Of a DNA stretch of 64,000 nt, positions 42,172 to 53,941 are shown piece after piece. Numbering within the stretch: the first letter of the stretch is position 1; every line of letters begins with the position of its first letter. A program made the position numbers and the translations under genes. The stretch spans positions 23,738,400-23,802,399 of the forward strand of contig NC_134828.1 of NCBI RefSeq assembly GCF_004210375.1, written 5' to 3'. The DNA comes from Tachypleus tridentatus. Its lineage: Eukaryota > Arthropoda > Merostomata > Xiphosura > Limulidae. The notes below the pieces were generated by a model. That model ran no database searches. It saw only the letters and a list, made by a program, of their open reading frames with translations, and was not told the DNA's origin.

Positions 42172-45000
42172 TGATTGATCAGCATGTACCCACCCTGTCT
42201 TTGCCACTCGACGCATCCTTGGAGGCCGAAGCCATCCGTGTTTCCTTGGATCATACCATCACTATTTGTTCTCTATTCCTGTCGCCTAGAGACCTATAAT
42301 CAATCAGACCTTGATGCTCTCATTGAACAGTTGCCGTCTCCCTTTTTAATCCTGGAGGACTTTAATGGACATCATCCCCTCTGGGGAAGTGCTGATGTTG
42401 ATGGGAGGGGTCGCTCCATAGAGCATATGCTCTCTGATCACAACCTTTATCTTTTCAATACTGGCTCTTCTACTTATTTTTATGCACCTAGTCAGTCCGT
42501 AACTGCTGTTGATCTCTAAATTTGCTCCCCTTCACTTTTCCCTTACTTTTCTTAGAGGGTTGACAGTTACCCACTGGGCCGTGATTATTTTCCTACAGTT
42601 TTTAGAGATACTGGCTGTGGTTGTTGCCAATCGACCCGCGTGACCCAATGGAAGCTGGATCAAGCAAACTGGTTCTTTTCACTGCTCTCGCAGAACTTGA
42701 TCTTGCCATCGTATGTAAGCCATCAGTGGATGACTGTAGGGCAGCAGTAACTGACTGTATTATACAGACAGCTGCTCAAAGTATTCCTAAAACTTCGACA
42801 CGTTTTCCACAATATTCCCGTCCATGGTGAAATCCTGCCTGCCACATGGCACAGAAGGCTCAAAAACGGGCTAACTGCATCGCTTTTCAGCAGGCCTCTG
42901 CACATGTTTGGTAGGTAAAACGTCAAAGCGAGAAGGATTCTCGAATTAAGTTCACAACTAGCATATCTTCTATCACCAGTTTCAAAGTTATATAGGACAA
43001 GATTCGAAAGGTCAGTGGGCAATATAATTCTGTCTCCCTCTCAATCTTGTTCTCTGGCCAGGAAGTAGCTGATACCCAGAGCATCGCCGATACTCTAGGT
43101 GTAAGCTTTTGCCAGGTGTTTAGCACTTCTGTTTCATCCTCTTCCTTAGCCATCAAGACTTGAGCAGAGCGATCACCTCTTTCCTTTCAAGCTGATTGTC
43201 TCTATGATTACAATCGTCGCTTTACACTTGTGGAACTCAAACTGGCCCTTCAATGGTCTGGCAGTACATTGGTTGGATCTAATGAAGTACACTACAAAAT
43301 ATTGCGCCGTCTGTCTTCTTTTGCTATTCTTCCGATTGCTTTTAACCCGATCTGGCAGGAGAATGTTTTGCCTGATGCCTGGTTTCGGGCTATTGTCCTA
43401 CCTTTCTATAATCCTGGGAAGGATCCCAAGATTCCTTCAAATTACCGTCCAATTACTTTGACGAGCTGTACCTGTAAGACCTCAGAGAAAATGGTTAATC
43501 TTTGTCTTGTTTGGTTCCTCGAATCAAACAACTTCTTCTCGCCCACCCTGCTTCGACTTGAAACGTCAATCAGAGCAGCCTTTCTCAAACGACAACATCT
43601 TGTATCAATACGAGATACAAGATTTTATTGACATTGAGAAGGCTTATGATTCAACGTAGAGGTATGGCATTTTGCGAGACCTCCATATATATGGGTCACG
43701 TGGCCATTTGCCCATTTTATATAATATTTTTTAATGGACAGGCGATTCCAAGCTCGTGTGGGTTCGACACTTTCCAGTTCTTTTATACAGGAACTTGGAG
43801 TCCATCAGAGCTGTGTTTTGAGTGTCACACTTTTCAATATAAAGATTAATGCCAGCACTGAACAATTTCCTCTTATTGTTGTAAACGGGCTCTATGTCGA
43901 CAACTTTCACATCCTTCCTCAGTGGACCATATTTTTTTCAGAACAGACGATCTGCTATTACTCTTTTGGCCTTCGTATCCACACTTAGTTGGGTGAACTG
44001 GGTGTGCTCTTGGATAACATTGCTGCATGCACTGGTCATCCCATTCCATTTTGGCTTCTTACAATCCCCAAATGTGACCTTTCTTTAAGTCATCTGAGAA
44101 AAGTAGACACTCCTGATTGGAAAATACTGTCTGTTATTTGCTGAACATCCTTTCAAACCATCCTTCTATTCCTATTTATACAGATGGTTCAAAATCAGGT
44201 AACTGTGTGGGCTCTGCCATGGTTTGTTGTAGTTCGGTAGTTGTGTGCAGAGCTACTCTACAGCTTCTGTGTTCACTGCTGAATTGTATGTAATTTCTCT
44301 TGCCCTGGATAACATTGAAGTTAAGCAGTACTCAAACTGCACTATTTATACTGACTCACTTAGTTCTCTACTGGCCCTGGAATCACTTCATGTTAGTTCA
44401 CACCCTGTCCTCGCCGACATCCAAAACCGACTGGCCCATTTCTATTTAACATCTACTTCTATTCACTTCTTCTGGATACTATGCCACGTTGGTATTCGCT
44501 GGAACAAGCTCGTCTACACTACAGTTAAATCTGGCTGCTCTGGCACTATCACTGCTGTGCCTGTTCCATACATGGACTATGGTCCTGTATTCAAGGCTCC
44601 GTGCCAGTTGGCAGTCGACTTGCAGTGAGCAACGTAAAAGCAAGCTTTTCCAAATAAAACTCTCTATTGGATTTTGGCCGTCTTGCTTCTGTAAGGATCA
44701 GAAAGAGGAAGTTGTTCTAACTAGACTGCGCATTGGTCAGTTTTTTAACTCATCGTTTTCTTTTATTTGGAACTGATGTTCCAATGTGTTGTCTGTATAA
44801 CACTCGGATCACAATAAGCCACATTTTACTGTCTTACCGTCGTTACGACTCTAAACGATGGCACCATTTTAAACATGTTTTGTCTCAAGGTTTATCCATA
44901 ATGTTAGACAGTGTTATTGGCAATGATGACATGGTCCACCTTGGAGATGTTTTTAGTTTTTTAAAAGCCATTACTATTTTTAATGCTATTTAAGTTGTTT
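42172..45000 (+). mobile_element. Non-LTR retrotransposon of the APE-RT-RNase H type, decayed
   Basis: Plus-strand pieces occur in order over 2.8 kb. An APE endonuclease end is at 42178-42519 (LILEDFNGHHPLWGS, then TAVDL). Reverse transcriptase follows at 43204-43990 in several frames (SNYRPITLTSCTCKTSEKMV; then QELGVHQSCVLSVTLFNIK; the expected YADD is replaced by YVDN). RNase H is at 44170-44530 (IPIYTDGSKSG, AELYVISLALD, IYTDSLSSLLALES, WILCHVGIRWN). An RNase H after the reverse transcriptase points to the I/LOA/R1-like groups. Many stops and frameshifts make it inactive. Confidence 0.85.
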
Positions 45001-45116
45001 AATTTATACATTAGACCTTTTCTAATGTGATAATGATAAATTATTTAATGAAATAATATTTGTATTTAAACACTTTCACGTGCAATGTAGTTTTATGATC
45101 ATAAGGTTATTTATTG

Positions 45117-46025
45117 TGTTATGTACTGTCAAGATTTTGAAATTGTATAATTGTTTGACACTATATTGTTTTAAATATATTGTTATCAGTGTGTGTGCAC
45201 AATAATTAAAAATTGGCTTTAGACTATTTTTAATTCTCTAAGTCTAAGGAGTGAGGAGTGACGGATTTACTGTTATACATTTAACATTACGTTTGTATCA
45301 TTTGAATGCGGGTAATGTATATTATTGTGTACTGCGCAAGTTCGGCCTGCTTTCGAAGTTTGTAGAAGATTCTAGATTGTAGCAATCGACAATGTGGTTG
45401 TTAGCGTATCTTCAAATATTGTTGCACTTTTCAGAATCTCACTTAATGACTATAAAAGCTAGCCATCGCAAGGCACCGAGAGACAGTTATAGAATATTGT
45501 TCAGTAGCTACAGTCACTATATAATAAATCTCGGAAGCTATAATTGTGACAAGTGCTTATTAATCAGCAAACTACAGATATTTGACCAGGAACTTTTATA
45601 TATTTCGAACATCACGAACTTCAGTAAATTAGCTTCGGACGTTAGTATATATAGACGTTAGATATTGTCGTAGGGGAAAACTCTCGTGTAAAGAATAGAG
45701 CTAGCTTGCATTCCGGTCAAGTGTGTCAGTCTTTCAACATAAAATTAAGTCGATCGTCGGTCTGGTCCGTTGATAAAATATTCCGTTTCAGAACAGGTAG
45801 AAGAATAAATATTGTTTGTGAGTTTGCAAATGTTTTGTATCTAAATAATTATTTGCAATAACTGTTATTATAAATTGTATTTTTTGTATATTTAAAATAT
45901 ATTTGTGTTAAGATAGTTGTGTATCAATTTTGTTGTCAGAGATAAATTTGATATATATATTGAATTTTAATTAACTTCTAAATTAAACTTTCCAGCTTTT
46001 TGAAATCATAATGCGTAACATAACA
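45117..46025 (+). mobile_element. Possible solo LTR
   Basis: The unit begins TGTTATG and ends CATAACA, a 7-bp terminal inverted repeat of the TG..CA type. It has TATAAAAG at about 45451 and AATAAA at about 45807, in the order expected for a promoter and polyadenylation signal. I find no matching target-site duplication and no partner LTR or gag-pol in the window. It could instead be part of the 3' region of the neighbouring LINE. Confidence 0.35.
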
Positions 46026-46032
46026 AATCGGA

Positions 46033-46139
46033 TAACATCCCGCTAGTACAGCGGTAAGTCTACGGATTTACAACTCTAAATTCAGGGGTTCAATTCCCCT
46101 CGGTGGGCACAGCAGATAGCTCGATGTGGCTTTGCTATA

Positions 46140-46170
<31 letters not shown>
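46033..46170 (+). mobile_element. Short SINE (subfamily 3) with (CA)n tail and target-site duplication
   Basis: Head 'cccgctagtacagcggtaag', B box 'ggggttcaattcccct', tail 'gatgtggctttgctataag', then about twelve CA units. acaaatcgga at 46023-46032 and 46171-46180 is the duplicated target. Confidence 0.93.
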
Positions 46171-46175
<5 letters not shown>

Positions 46176-46180
46176 TCGGA

Positions 46181-46834
46181 GACTCGTCCGAGATAATTTA
46201 TCATGTAATAGGTAATACTATCCACGCATGTTCGTTGGACACATGAACAAACTATGCTCTTTTAGAACAGGCAGTTTTCTAACTCCAATTTAGCAATATA
46301 ACTTCCCTACCTGTTATAAAATGTAACAGTCCGGTGTCGCTTCATGATTATATTACCGGTTTGGTGACTGTTGAGGACTCCATTTGCTTATGGAAAAGTG
46401 TTTCGAAATTGTTTTACTCAAGCGTGGTTATTAGCGATTCTTCTTTCTCAGAAAATGAAGCAAAAACTCGACAAATCGCTTTCGAGAAGACAATATAATG
46501 CCCCAATTCATTTTTTTTTTTAGCAATTAATAATCTTCCTTCAGACTGTAACTACATTCTGATTGGATTTATTTTTTAAGCTGCTGTTCCAGTTTAGGTT
46601 AATTCATGAAAACGGTTATTTGATTTAAGACTTAGAACACTCGCATTATTCGTTTAATTAACACGAGTATTGTTGATGCTGCGGGATATAACGTAATTCA
46701 CTGACTTCATCAACAAGACCGAATTTTACTGAATAAAACATTTGTAAACTTCCTGATACAGTTTATTTTACTTTAACTTACAAAACACGACAGAAAATGG
46801 ACTGGATTTGAAACCTATGCATGTTTTAATGAAT
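46181..46834. other. Unannotated stretch
   Basis: Nothing recognised. Confidence 0.4.
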
Positions 46835-47090
46835 TGTTTTGGTTTTTGAATTTCGCGCATAGCTACAATAGGGCCACCTACGCTAGCCGTCCTTAATTTT
46901 GCAGTGTAAGACTAGAGGGAAGGCAGCTAGTCATCACCACCCACCGCTAACCCTTGGGCTACTCTTTTACCAACGAATAGTGGGATTGACCGTAACATTA
47001 TACACCCCCACGGCTGGGAGGGCGAGCATGTTTAGCGCGACGCGGGCGCGAACCCGCGACGAGTCGCACGCCTTTTGCGCTTGGCCATGC
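46835..47090 (-). mobile_element. SINE-1, head partly deleted
   Basis: Body nearly consensus ('caccacccaccgctaaccct'). The head lacks about 14 bp between 'cgcgac' and 'gagtcgcacg'. It shares 'tagcgcgacgcgggcgcgaa' with the copy at 60819-61108, so both belong to one subfamily. Confidence 0.88.
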
Positions 47091-47400
47091 ATTTAAAGAG
47101 GGAAGAGGGGTGGGTAGGCGTTACTTAGTAAATAGTCCATGTGTTGTGGATCTAACAGCCCAAAAATTCGAGGTGTGCTATTATTGAACGCGCTCCGCAC
47201 CATCTGCAGTGACCGAATTACCACGTGATAGTCAATAGTTTTCTTAGTTTGTACAGTCAACTGGACCAAACCCTTTGTGGTAGCGAGTACTGCTTGTTTT
47301 CTTCCTTCCGGTCAGTAGCTGTGAATGGAGATGTCTAATTGAATGCTAACGTTATCAACTAACCTGGACTTTTAGCTCACATGCGCATATGGTATCGTTT

Positions 47401-47605
47401 CGGGGCCAGGCATGTTCAAGTGGGTTAAGGCGTTCGACTCGTAATCTGGGGGTCGCGGGTTCGAATCCCCGTCACACCAAACATGCTCGCCCTTTCACCC
47501 ATGGGTGCGTTATAACGTCACTGTCAATCACACTATTCGTTGGTAAAAGAGTAGCCCAAGATAGCCCTTGAGTAGCTTTGCGTGAAATTCAGAAACAAAC
47601 TAAAA
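47401..47605 (+). mobile_element. SINE-1 with ~80-bp internal deletion
   Basis: Head and first half are normal ('gggttcgaatccccgtcaca'). At 47559 'gagtagcccaag' jumps directly to 'atagcccttgagtagctttg', removing the central body. The junction falls at a shared 'agccc'. Confidence 0.88.
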
Positions 47606-49268
47606 ACAACAACAGTATTATTTAAGCTGTAAGATCCCCATCCAATTCCTAATGCAGCAAAACTAAAAGTTTATAATTTTTATAATTTCAACGTTTTTTT
47701 CTCCATTCTAAAACATTAATGTTTTTTATTATTATTATCCCTAGCCGGACGTTTGTTAAGAATGGTTTTAACGCTATATTTATATTCGGTGGAAAGAGGA
47801 ATTGACGAATGTATTTGTCCAGTATTCTGTTAAAACGCAATAATTTTTAATGCACTTAATCACACCATGTGGTGTAGCTAAGTCCGATATACACGAAATG
47901 TGTAATCTTGCTTATATTTTTATAATAATAGAAAATACTTTTCAACCCTAGCGGTCAAATTCAAAATTATCTTATTTTAATGTTCTCAAAGCTTGATTGT
48001 ATGAAGGGGTCAAGGACGAGCTGAACGTTGTCTCATCTTTACTTCTGTTTTCTAAGCACGCGAACAGGAGGCCACAATAGGTAACAGAACAACTACCACG
48101 TGCAGCACGAGCCACTTTTACGAGCCGTATAGGGTTACGTTATGCAGTTTAAATAGAAGCATGCGAGTGACCGTACTAATAAACTCTATAGAATTGCCTT
48201 ATTATTCGGTGCTACTGTTTTTAACCCTTATTGACGCAAATGTTCAGTTTATATTTGATGTCGCAATAGTCTCGACTATTCTGGGGGTCCGATATGTACA
48301 AGAAGCGTATATAACAAACCTACAGCGTGTGTGAGGGGTGAAGCAGCTGGTGTCACAAACCAGTGAAGATAATATTAGTAACAATTAGTAATATTAATAT
48401 GAATTCGAGTTTTAACAGGGAGAAATTAACTCAACTTTGTGCCAGTTGTGAAAATTACACATAAAGGTGTAAAAATTGTGTAAAACCGATCTAAGGGGTG
48501 GATCAACAAAGACAGGAATACTATTGGCTGCGTATCCTCCTGCCAACAGCTGTACTCAGGGTTAGCTTGGCAGTTAACTCTGTGTTGGCTTTGGAAAACT
48601 ATAGCAGTTTTAACAATTAGTTTAAAATATTGATGTAATACCATTACTGTAACAATACTGTGAAGGTTAAATAACTTTATTAGCTTTTAATATTGCTATA
48701 TATCTGCCGCCTCGTGTACCTGACATCGCGAGCCGAATCGTGTGGGTGTCGTAGCTGTGGAATTGTTAAGTTTAGTCAACTGTAAACATCAGATTTCCTC
48801 TCCATGGATCGTTGTATAAAGGTAGATCTCAGTGTCGTAATATTGGTAGACGTGTCGGTTTTTTGTTTTGTCTACTAACACATTCTTCAAAAGTAAAATG
48901 AAATGATTGTCTATCAATGGACAGCTGCAAGAGATGTATATGTAACAAAGGAGAAATATATGATATGCACTTATTCTGTGTTACTTCTTCCAGAAAGGCT
49001 TAGCTTGTAATTCGACTCGGTATATTTTTCGAAAGCACAAAGCAAGATACAATAATTACTCCTGGACAGAACTGTATTTGGTTGTAGTACAAAAATACTG
49101 TCGATAAATACAAAATTTACGAATTGAAGTTGTTTCCATGCACTTATAAGGAAACCTAACCACAAAAGAATAACAAAAACAATTTTAAAATTTACATCGA
49201 AAATAATTAATTTACAAGTAATCGCATGTTTCAGTTGAATTGTGGTGTTTTCGAGTGAACCAAAATAT
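47606..49268. other. Unannotated stretch
   Basis: 1.7 kb with no recognised gene or repeat. Confidence 0.4.
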
Positions 49269-49279
49269 TTTAAATATTT

Positions 49280-49558
49280 TGTTTGTTTGTTTTAAATTTC
49301 GCGCAAAGGTACTCGAGGGCTATCTGCTCTAGCCGTCCCTAATTTAGCAGTGTAAGACTAGAGGGAAGCCACCTAGTCATCACCACCCACCACCAACTCT
49401 TGGACTACTCTTTTACTAACGAATAGTTGGATTGATCGTAAAATTATAGCGCCCCCACGGCTGAAAGGGCGAACATGTTTGGTGCGACCGGGATTCAAAC
49501 CCGCGACTCTCGGATTACGAGTCGAACACCTTAACATGCTTGGCCATGCCGGGCCGTC
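49280..49558 (-). mobile_element. SINE-1, full length, with target-site duplication
   Basis: Complete copy. The AT-rich target tttaaatattt is duplicated at 49269-49279 and 49559-49569. Confidence 0.9.
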
Positions 49559-49602
49559 TTTAAATATTTAAAAGACAAGGGAGCGGGGGACATAATTGTC
49601 TC

Positions 49603-49725
49603 ATTCTTGATGACAAGAAACTCGCTTGAAATAAAAAATATCTCAGAACAGGTTGTATAGGTATTGACACTTTTATTGATAAGGAGAGCACAATGTTTCG
49701 ACCTTCCTAGGTCATCTTCAGGTTA
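49603..49725 (-). mobile_element. Inverted-repeat element, one arm plus hairpin motif
   Basis: On the minus strand it reads 'cctgaagatgacctaggaag' and then 'gtcgaaacattgtgctctcc', followed by 'cttatcaataaaagtgtc' and the arm 'aacctgttctgagata'. The second arm is not visible. Confidence 0.6.
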
Positions 49726-50157
49726 ATAGAAGAGTTTGTAACTGACCGTTGCCGGACACATATCTTAGGGACGAGAGTATAAACGGGTACGAGATTGTAG
49801 GGGGCGATGCAGTTGGATGTTAGGTTATTAATTAGTATAGGTATAAAGGTCTTCCGTTATGCTGGTTTAATTTTGGTTTTAGTTGATGTATAAGTTAGGG
49901 ATTCTCTGTCTCATTGTGTGGCCCGATGCCTTTAAAATATCTTATAGAACGCGTGCCACTCCTTTCCACATGTGATATTGTTTATATTTTTTATGCTCGT
50001 TCATTATATTAAGTAAGTTATTTGTTCATGTACTTCTGTTTTTATTTTTTATTAATAATATATAAAACCAACTCTGGCAGGGACATCTTTCCTTTAACAG
50101 ATTCATATACACCTCTTGGAAGGACAACAACTAAAAAAAAAAAAAAAAAGCTTACAC
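49726..50157. other. Unannotated stretch
   Basis: Ends in a 17-bp poly(A) tract near 50133-50149. No other feature recognised. Confidence 0.4.
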
Positions 50158-50494
50158 GTTGTAGAAACATTTTGTTGACAATTAGGCTTAGCGTATATGG
50201 ATATTTTGGGTAAATCCTACAAAATTTGTATGTCTACTTGAAAGTTATTTGCTTTTATTAGTATTAATTGTATTTCCAAGAAGCTGTTCCAAGTTTTTAA
50301 ACAAAATGTCTTTTCGACTACACAATGTTGTAGAAACATTTTGTTGACAATTAGGCTTAGCGTATATGGATATTTTGAGGTAAATCCTACAAAATTTGTA
50401 TGTCTGCTTGAAAGTTATTTGCTTTTATTAGTATTAATTGTATTTCCAAGAAGCTGTTCCAAGTTTTTAAACAAAATGTCTTTTCGACTACACT
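50158..50494. repeat. 169-bp tandem duplication including part of an exon-like frame
   Basis: 'gtagaaacattttgttgaca' occurs at 50161 and 50330, and both copies run to 'aaatgtcttttcgactacac'. They are nearly identical (one-base indel, few substitutions), so the duplication is recent. The right copy overlaps the 3' part of the minus-strand frame at 50618-50415. Confidence 0.93.
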
Positions 50495-50606
50495 CCTGTA
50501 TAATTTTCGTAAACCGGTTTTGTTTAGCGAGTTCGTTGTCCCAGTATATAAATGGTCGTTTTTGACGTTTTGTGACGAAGCGTTCGTAATCTTCCAACAC
50601 TGAATA
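50415..50606 (-). pseudogene. Exon-like fragment, possibly a RhoGEF (DH) domain piece
   Basis: On the minus strand an acceptor-like tctctgttgtattcag (ending near 50602) leads into an open frame. It has helical, charged sequence: LEDYERFVTKRQK, YWDNELAKQNRFTKIIQEC and NLEQLL. The pattern loosely resembles the middle helices of a DH (RhoGEF) domain, in which a PxQR motif would come next. Instead the frame runs on as GNTINTNKSK and stops. Its 3' end is duplicated in tandem. I see no donor. It may be a gene fragment or retropseudogene, or a real exon whose donor I missed. Confidence 0.3.
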
Positions 50607-50618
50607 CAACAGAGACAT

Positions 50619-51845
50619 CTATCGCTATACTACTGAATAATTTGTGAAACTTTCATTTTTGCCGCGTGGGAAGCTTTATCATGAACTACATTAATGGTTC
50701 ATAATAAAGATCGCTAAGAATTACAGAAGACTGTAACTGAACGTTTCTTAACCAGTAAAGATCCAGTTCAAACATTACTTCAAAACATTTACAGTTAAGG
50801 CTATACACGTATCAAACCACGCATGTTAGACTTACAAGGAAAATAAAATCAACGTAAACCAGCCTGATCATAATTCTCATTAGTACTCTCTTGTCAACCT
50901 ACAAGTAAAACAGCAGCTTGGTATATTGTACCTTAACCCTTTATAGAATACTAAATAAGTCACTGTGAGGGTCGTAGAGGTATTGAAAAGTCGGTTTGTT
51001 CTGTATTTCACACAAACTAAAAAGTAACATTAGTGTTAACAATGTTACCATTACCCCTAAAAGTTAGCTTTCTTACGAACATTGTGTTCTTTTAAAAAGC
51101 TTAAGTACAGGGTGAAAGAGGGATTACCAGCTATTAGATGACTGCGGCACGTCGATACTCAATGCTTTGTACACTATACAATCGGTATCTTTCGGGATCT
51201 AATCCATACATTGCCTACGAAATTAAGGAGTAATAAAAAGAAAAAAGAAATACACGTAATATTACATTTTATTACACGCATTCGTAGAATAATTACTTCA
51301 AAAGACACGAAGAGTTATTTAAAGCGATGCTTTACAATTCTCTGCTGGTAATATTTTATATGCTCTTAGTAGGGATTGTGTCTTAGATTATGCATATATT
51401 TTATCTTTGTTGTGCATTATATATAAAGTAAGAAAAGATACTGTAAACGTTATTTAATCAAACTACAAATCCATATTTTGACTGTACCAAATGTAATGTT
51501 ACGTCATCGTGGAGACAGTAGTGATTTGTAGTTTCGGTAAATATATATAGTATCTCCAGACTTGTTTCCTCCCTTTCTGAAATGCAGGTTTGCAAATTCC
51601 CAATTGTTTTGTATATCCCGTGTCAACTATTTTTCCACCTTAATTTAGGTTACGTAAGGAAATATATTGCTAGGAATTATAAAGGTAATGCTGCCAGACT
51701 TTTCCCATTCCATTATTTTTTGTTATGGAAACTCACCTGACATTCCATGTTCACATGATGTTGTTTTCTGTGCACCGTAATTAAAAGGTTGGTGTTTGCC
51801 TGTTACGTTATATTACTTTCACGGACTTTTAAATAAGTTACTGTC
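50619..51845. other. Unannotated stretch
   Basis: 1.2 kb of AT-rich sequence. Nothing recognised. Confidence 0.4.
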
Positions 51846-51855
51846 TTACTAAAAT

Positions 51856-52110
51856 TTAGGGTCCGGCATGGCCAGGTGGTTAAGGCGTTCGACTCGTCAT
51901 CTGAGTGTCGCGGGTTCGAATCTCCGTCGCACCAAATATGTTCGCCCTTTCAGCCTTGGGGGCGTTATAATGTAACGGTTAATCCCACTATTCTTTGGTA
52001 AAAGAGTAGCCCAAGAGTTGTTGGTGGGTGGTCTTACACTGCTAAATTAGGGATGGGTAGCGCAGATAGCCCTCGTGTAGCTTTGCGCGAAATTCAAAAA
52101 CAAACAAACA
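51856..52110 (+). mobile_element. SINE-1 with small internal deletion and target-site duplication
   Basis: Head 'ggccaggtggttaaggcg' and tail are intact. About 25 bp after 'gttggtgggtgg' are missing. ttactaaaat is duplicated at 51846-51855 and 52111-52120. Confidence 0.92.
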
Positions 52111-52120
52111 TTACTAAAAT

Positions 52121-52732
52121 ATACGAATCGTATCCCTAAGAATGTGACATTGATCTCACCTATCACGATTTGCACCCATGCAGGCAGGGCTCTTGGGGTG
52201 GGTAACGTGTGTCCCTCCTCAGGACGTCCTCTCCAAGATACGGCAAAATTGACATTACAATTACCATACAGGCCACAATATTTGCCTAGGGCTGGCTCTC
52301 TCTGTATGCAGGTGTGAAGGAGATGTCTGCCTATACTAACTTGTCGCTTCTACAAATATGTGATGTGCTGCTACGTCATTTTTAAAACCGTATTATGTGT
52401 CAATAATAAAAAAGGCACTTCGCAGCGCCATCTTTCGGAATCCTAGCGTAAACTGTGCTTTCCAATTCCCTGGAGTAGAAATTATAAAAAAACAAACCTA
52501 AAACGTGTCTTTGAGTGGAATGTGAAACTGAATCTTCATTTCCAGCTCAGATGTTTAGACAAAACTAGTGTTATTCGACTTTTCTCTATAAATATGTTTT
52601 TAAGGCACCTTAGGCTAATTTAGTTGGTATTCCTCACAGAAGTATTGTTGGAATATTGTTTATGCTTGTGAATAGGAGCTATTTCTATTGAAAACATTTT
52701 GATAAAATCGACCTTTACTTGAGAGACTGCCT
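52121..52732. other. Unannotated stretch
   Basis: No feature recognised. Confidence 0.4.
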
Positions 52733-53350
52733 GTAGATGTATTACGTAAATGTGATAGTTTGACAGGGCTTAGTACCACTTAGCCTGTAGATGTATTATG
52801 TAAATGTGATAGTTTCACAGGGCTTAGTATCACTCAGCCTGTAGATGTATTATGTAAATGTGATAGTTTCACAGGGCTTAGTATCACTCAGCCTGTAGAT
52901 GTATTATGTAAATGTGATAGTTTTACAGGGCTTAGTACCACTTAGCCTGTAGATGTATTATGTAAATGTGATAGTTTCACTTAGGGTAGATGTATTATGT
53001 AAATGTGATAGTTTCTTAGTACCACTTAGCCTGTAGATGTATTATGTAAATGTGATAGTTTCACAGGACTTAGTACCACTTAGCCTGTAGATGTATTATG
53101 TAAATGTGATAGTTTTACAGGGCTTAGTACCACTTAGCCTGTAGATGTATTATGTAAATGTGATAGTTTCACAGGACTTAGTTCCACTTAGCCTGTAGAT
53201 GTATTATGTAAATGTGATAGTTTCACAGGGCTTAGTACCACTTAGCCTGTATATGTATTATGTAAATGTGATAGTTTCACAGGGCTTAGTACCACTTATG
53301 TATATGTATTATGTAAATGTGATAGTTTCACAGGGCTTAGTACCACTTAT
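52733..53350. repeat. 54-bp minisatellite, about twelve copies
   Basis: 'tagatgtattatgtaaatgt' recurs, mostly every 54 bp. Two or three units near 52975-53035 and 53290 are shortened by internal deletions of the 'cacagggcttagtacc' or 'agcctg' part. Confidence 0.95.
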
Positions 53351-53409
53351 TTTTATATTTCAGAAGTAGAAGAAAAAACGTTATTCTTGATGGAACTCCA
53401 AGTACTTAC

Positions 53410-53470
53410 CTTCTCGCATTAATTCAGTTTTAAAGAATTCTAACTTGTCAGTGTGTGAGTTTTTGGAATA
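53410..53470 (-). CDS. Weak exon candidate
   Basis: On the minus strand a 61-nt segment between an acceptor-like aaaactag and a strong donor GAGAAG/gtaagt has an open frame ending KLEFFKTELMRE. Its donor lies 60 bp from the 54-bp minisatellite. I recognise no family and have no neighbouring exons, so it may be chance. Confidence 0.18.
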
Positions 53471-53672
53471 CTAGTTTTTGTGCTGCCACCATGCGACGAA
53501 TGTGCCTTACCGAACACAATTTTTTGTATGCAAATGTTTGTGCCAGGAAGGTGTAAAAATAGACTCAAACGATTGATAATACATAACGCTACATGCTTGA
53601 CGTGCGAAAGGTTTGGTGCAGGGACATACAAAGATTGGATTACACACTACCTATATATAATCAAAATATTGC

Positions 53673-53941
53673 CCTGGCCCGATATGGCCAGGTGGTTAAG
53701 GCACTCGACTCATAATCCGAGGGTCACAGTTTCATATCCCCGTCACGCCAAACATTCTCATCCTTTCAACCGTAGGGGCGTCATAATGTGTCAGTCAATC
53801 CCATTATTAGTTGGTAAAAGATTATCCCAAGAGTTGGCGGTGGGTGGTGATAACTACCTGCCTTCCCTCTAGTCTTACACTGCTAAATTAGGGACGGCTA
53901 GCGCAGACAGCCTCGTGTAGCTTTGCGCGAAATTCCAAACA
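53673..53941 (+). mobile_element. SINE-1, full length
   Basis: Head 'atggccaggtggttaaggca', body and tail 'ctttgcgcgaaattccaaac' all present. No clear target-site duplication. Confidence 0.88.

Noticed and set aside
49603-49725. A complete hammerhead ribozyme
   Set aside because: Stem III and a cleavage-site stem I are not visible and there is one extra base before stem II; I keep it only as a hammerhead-like motif.
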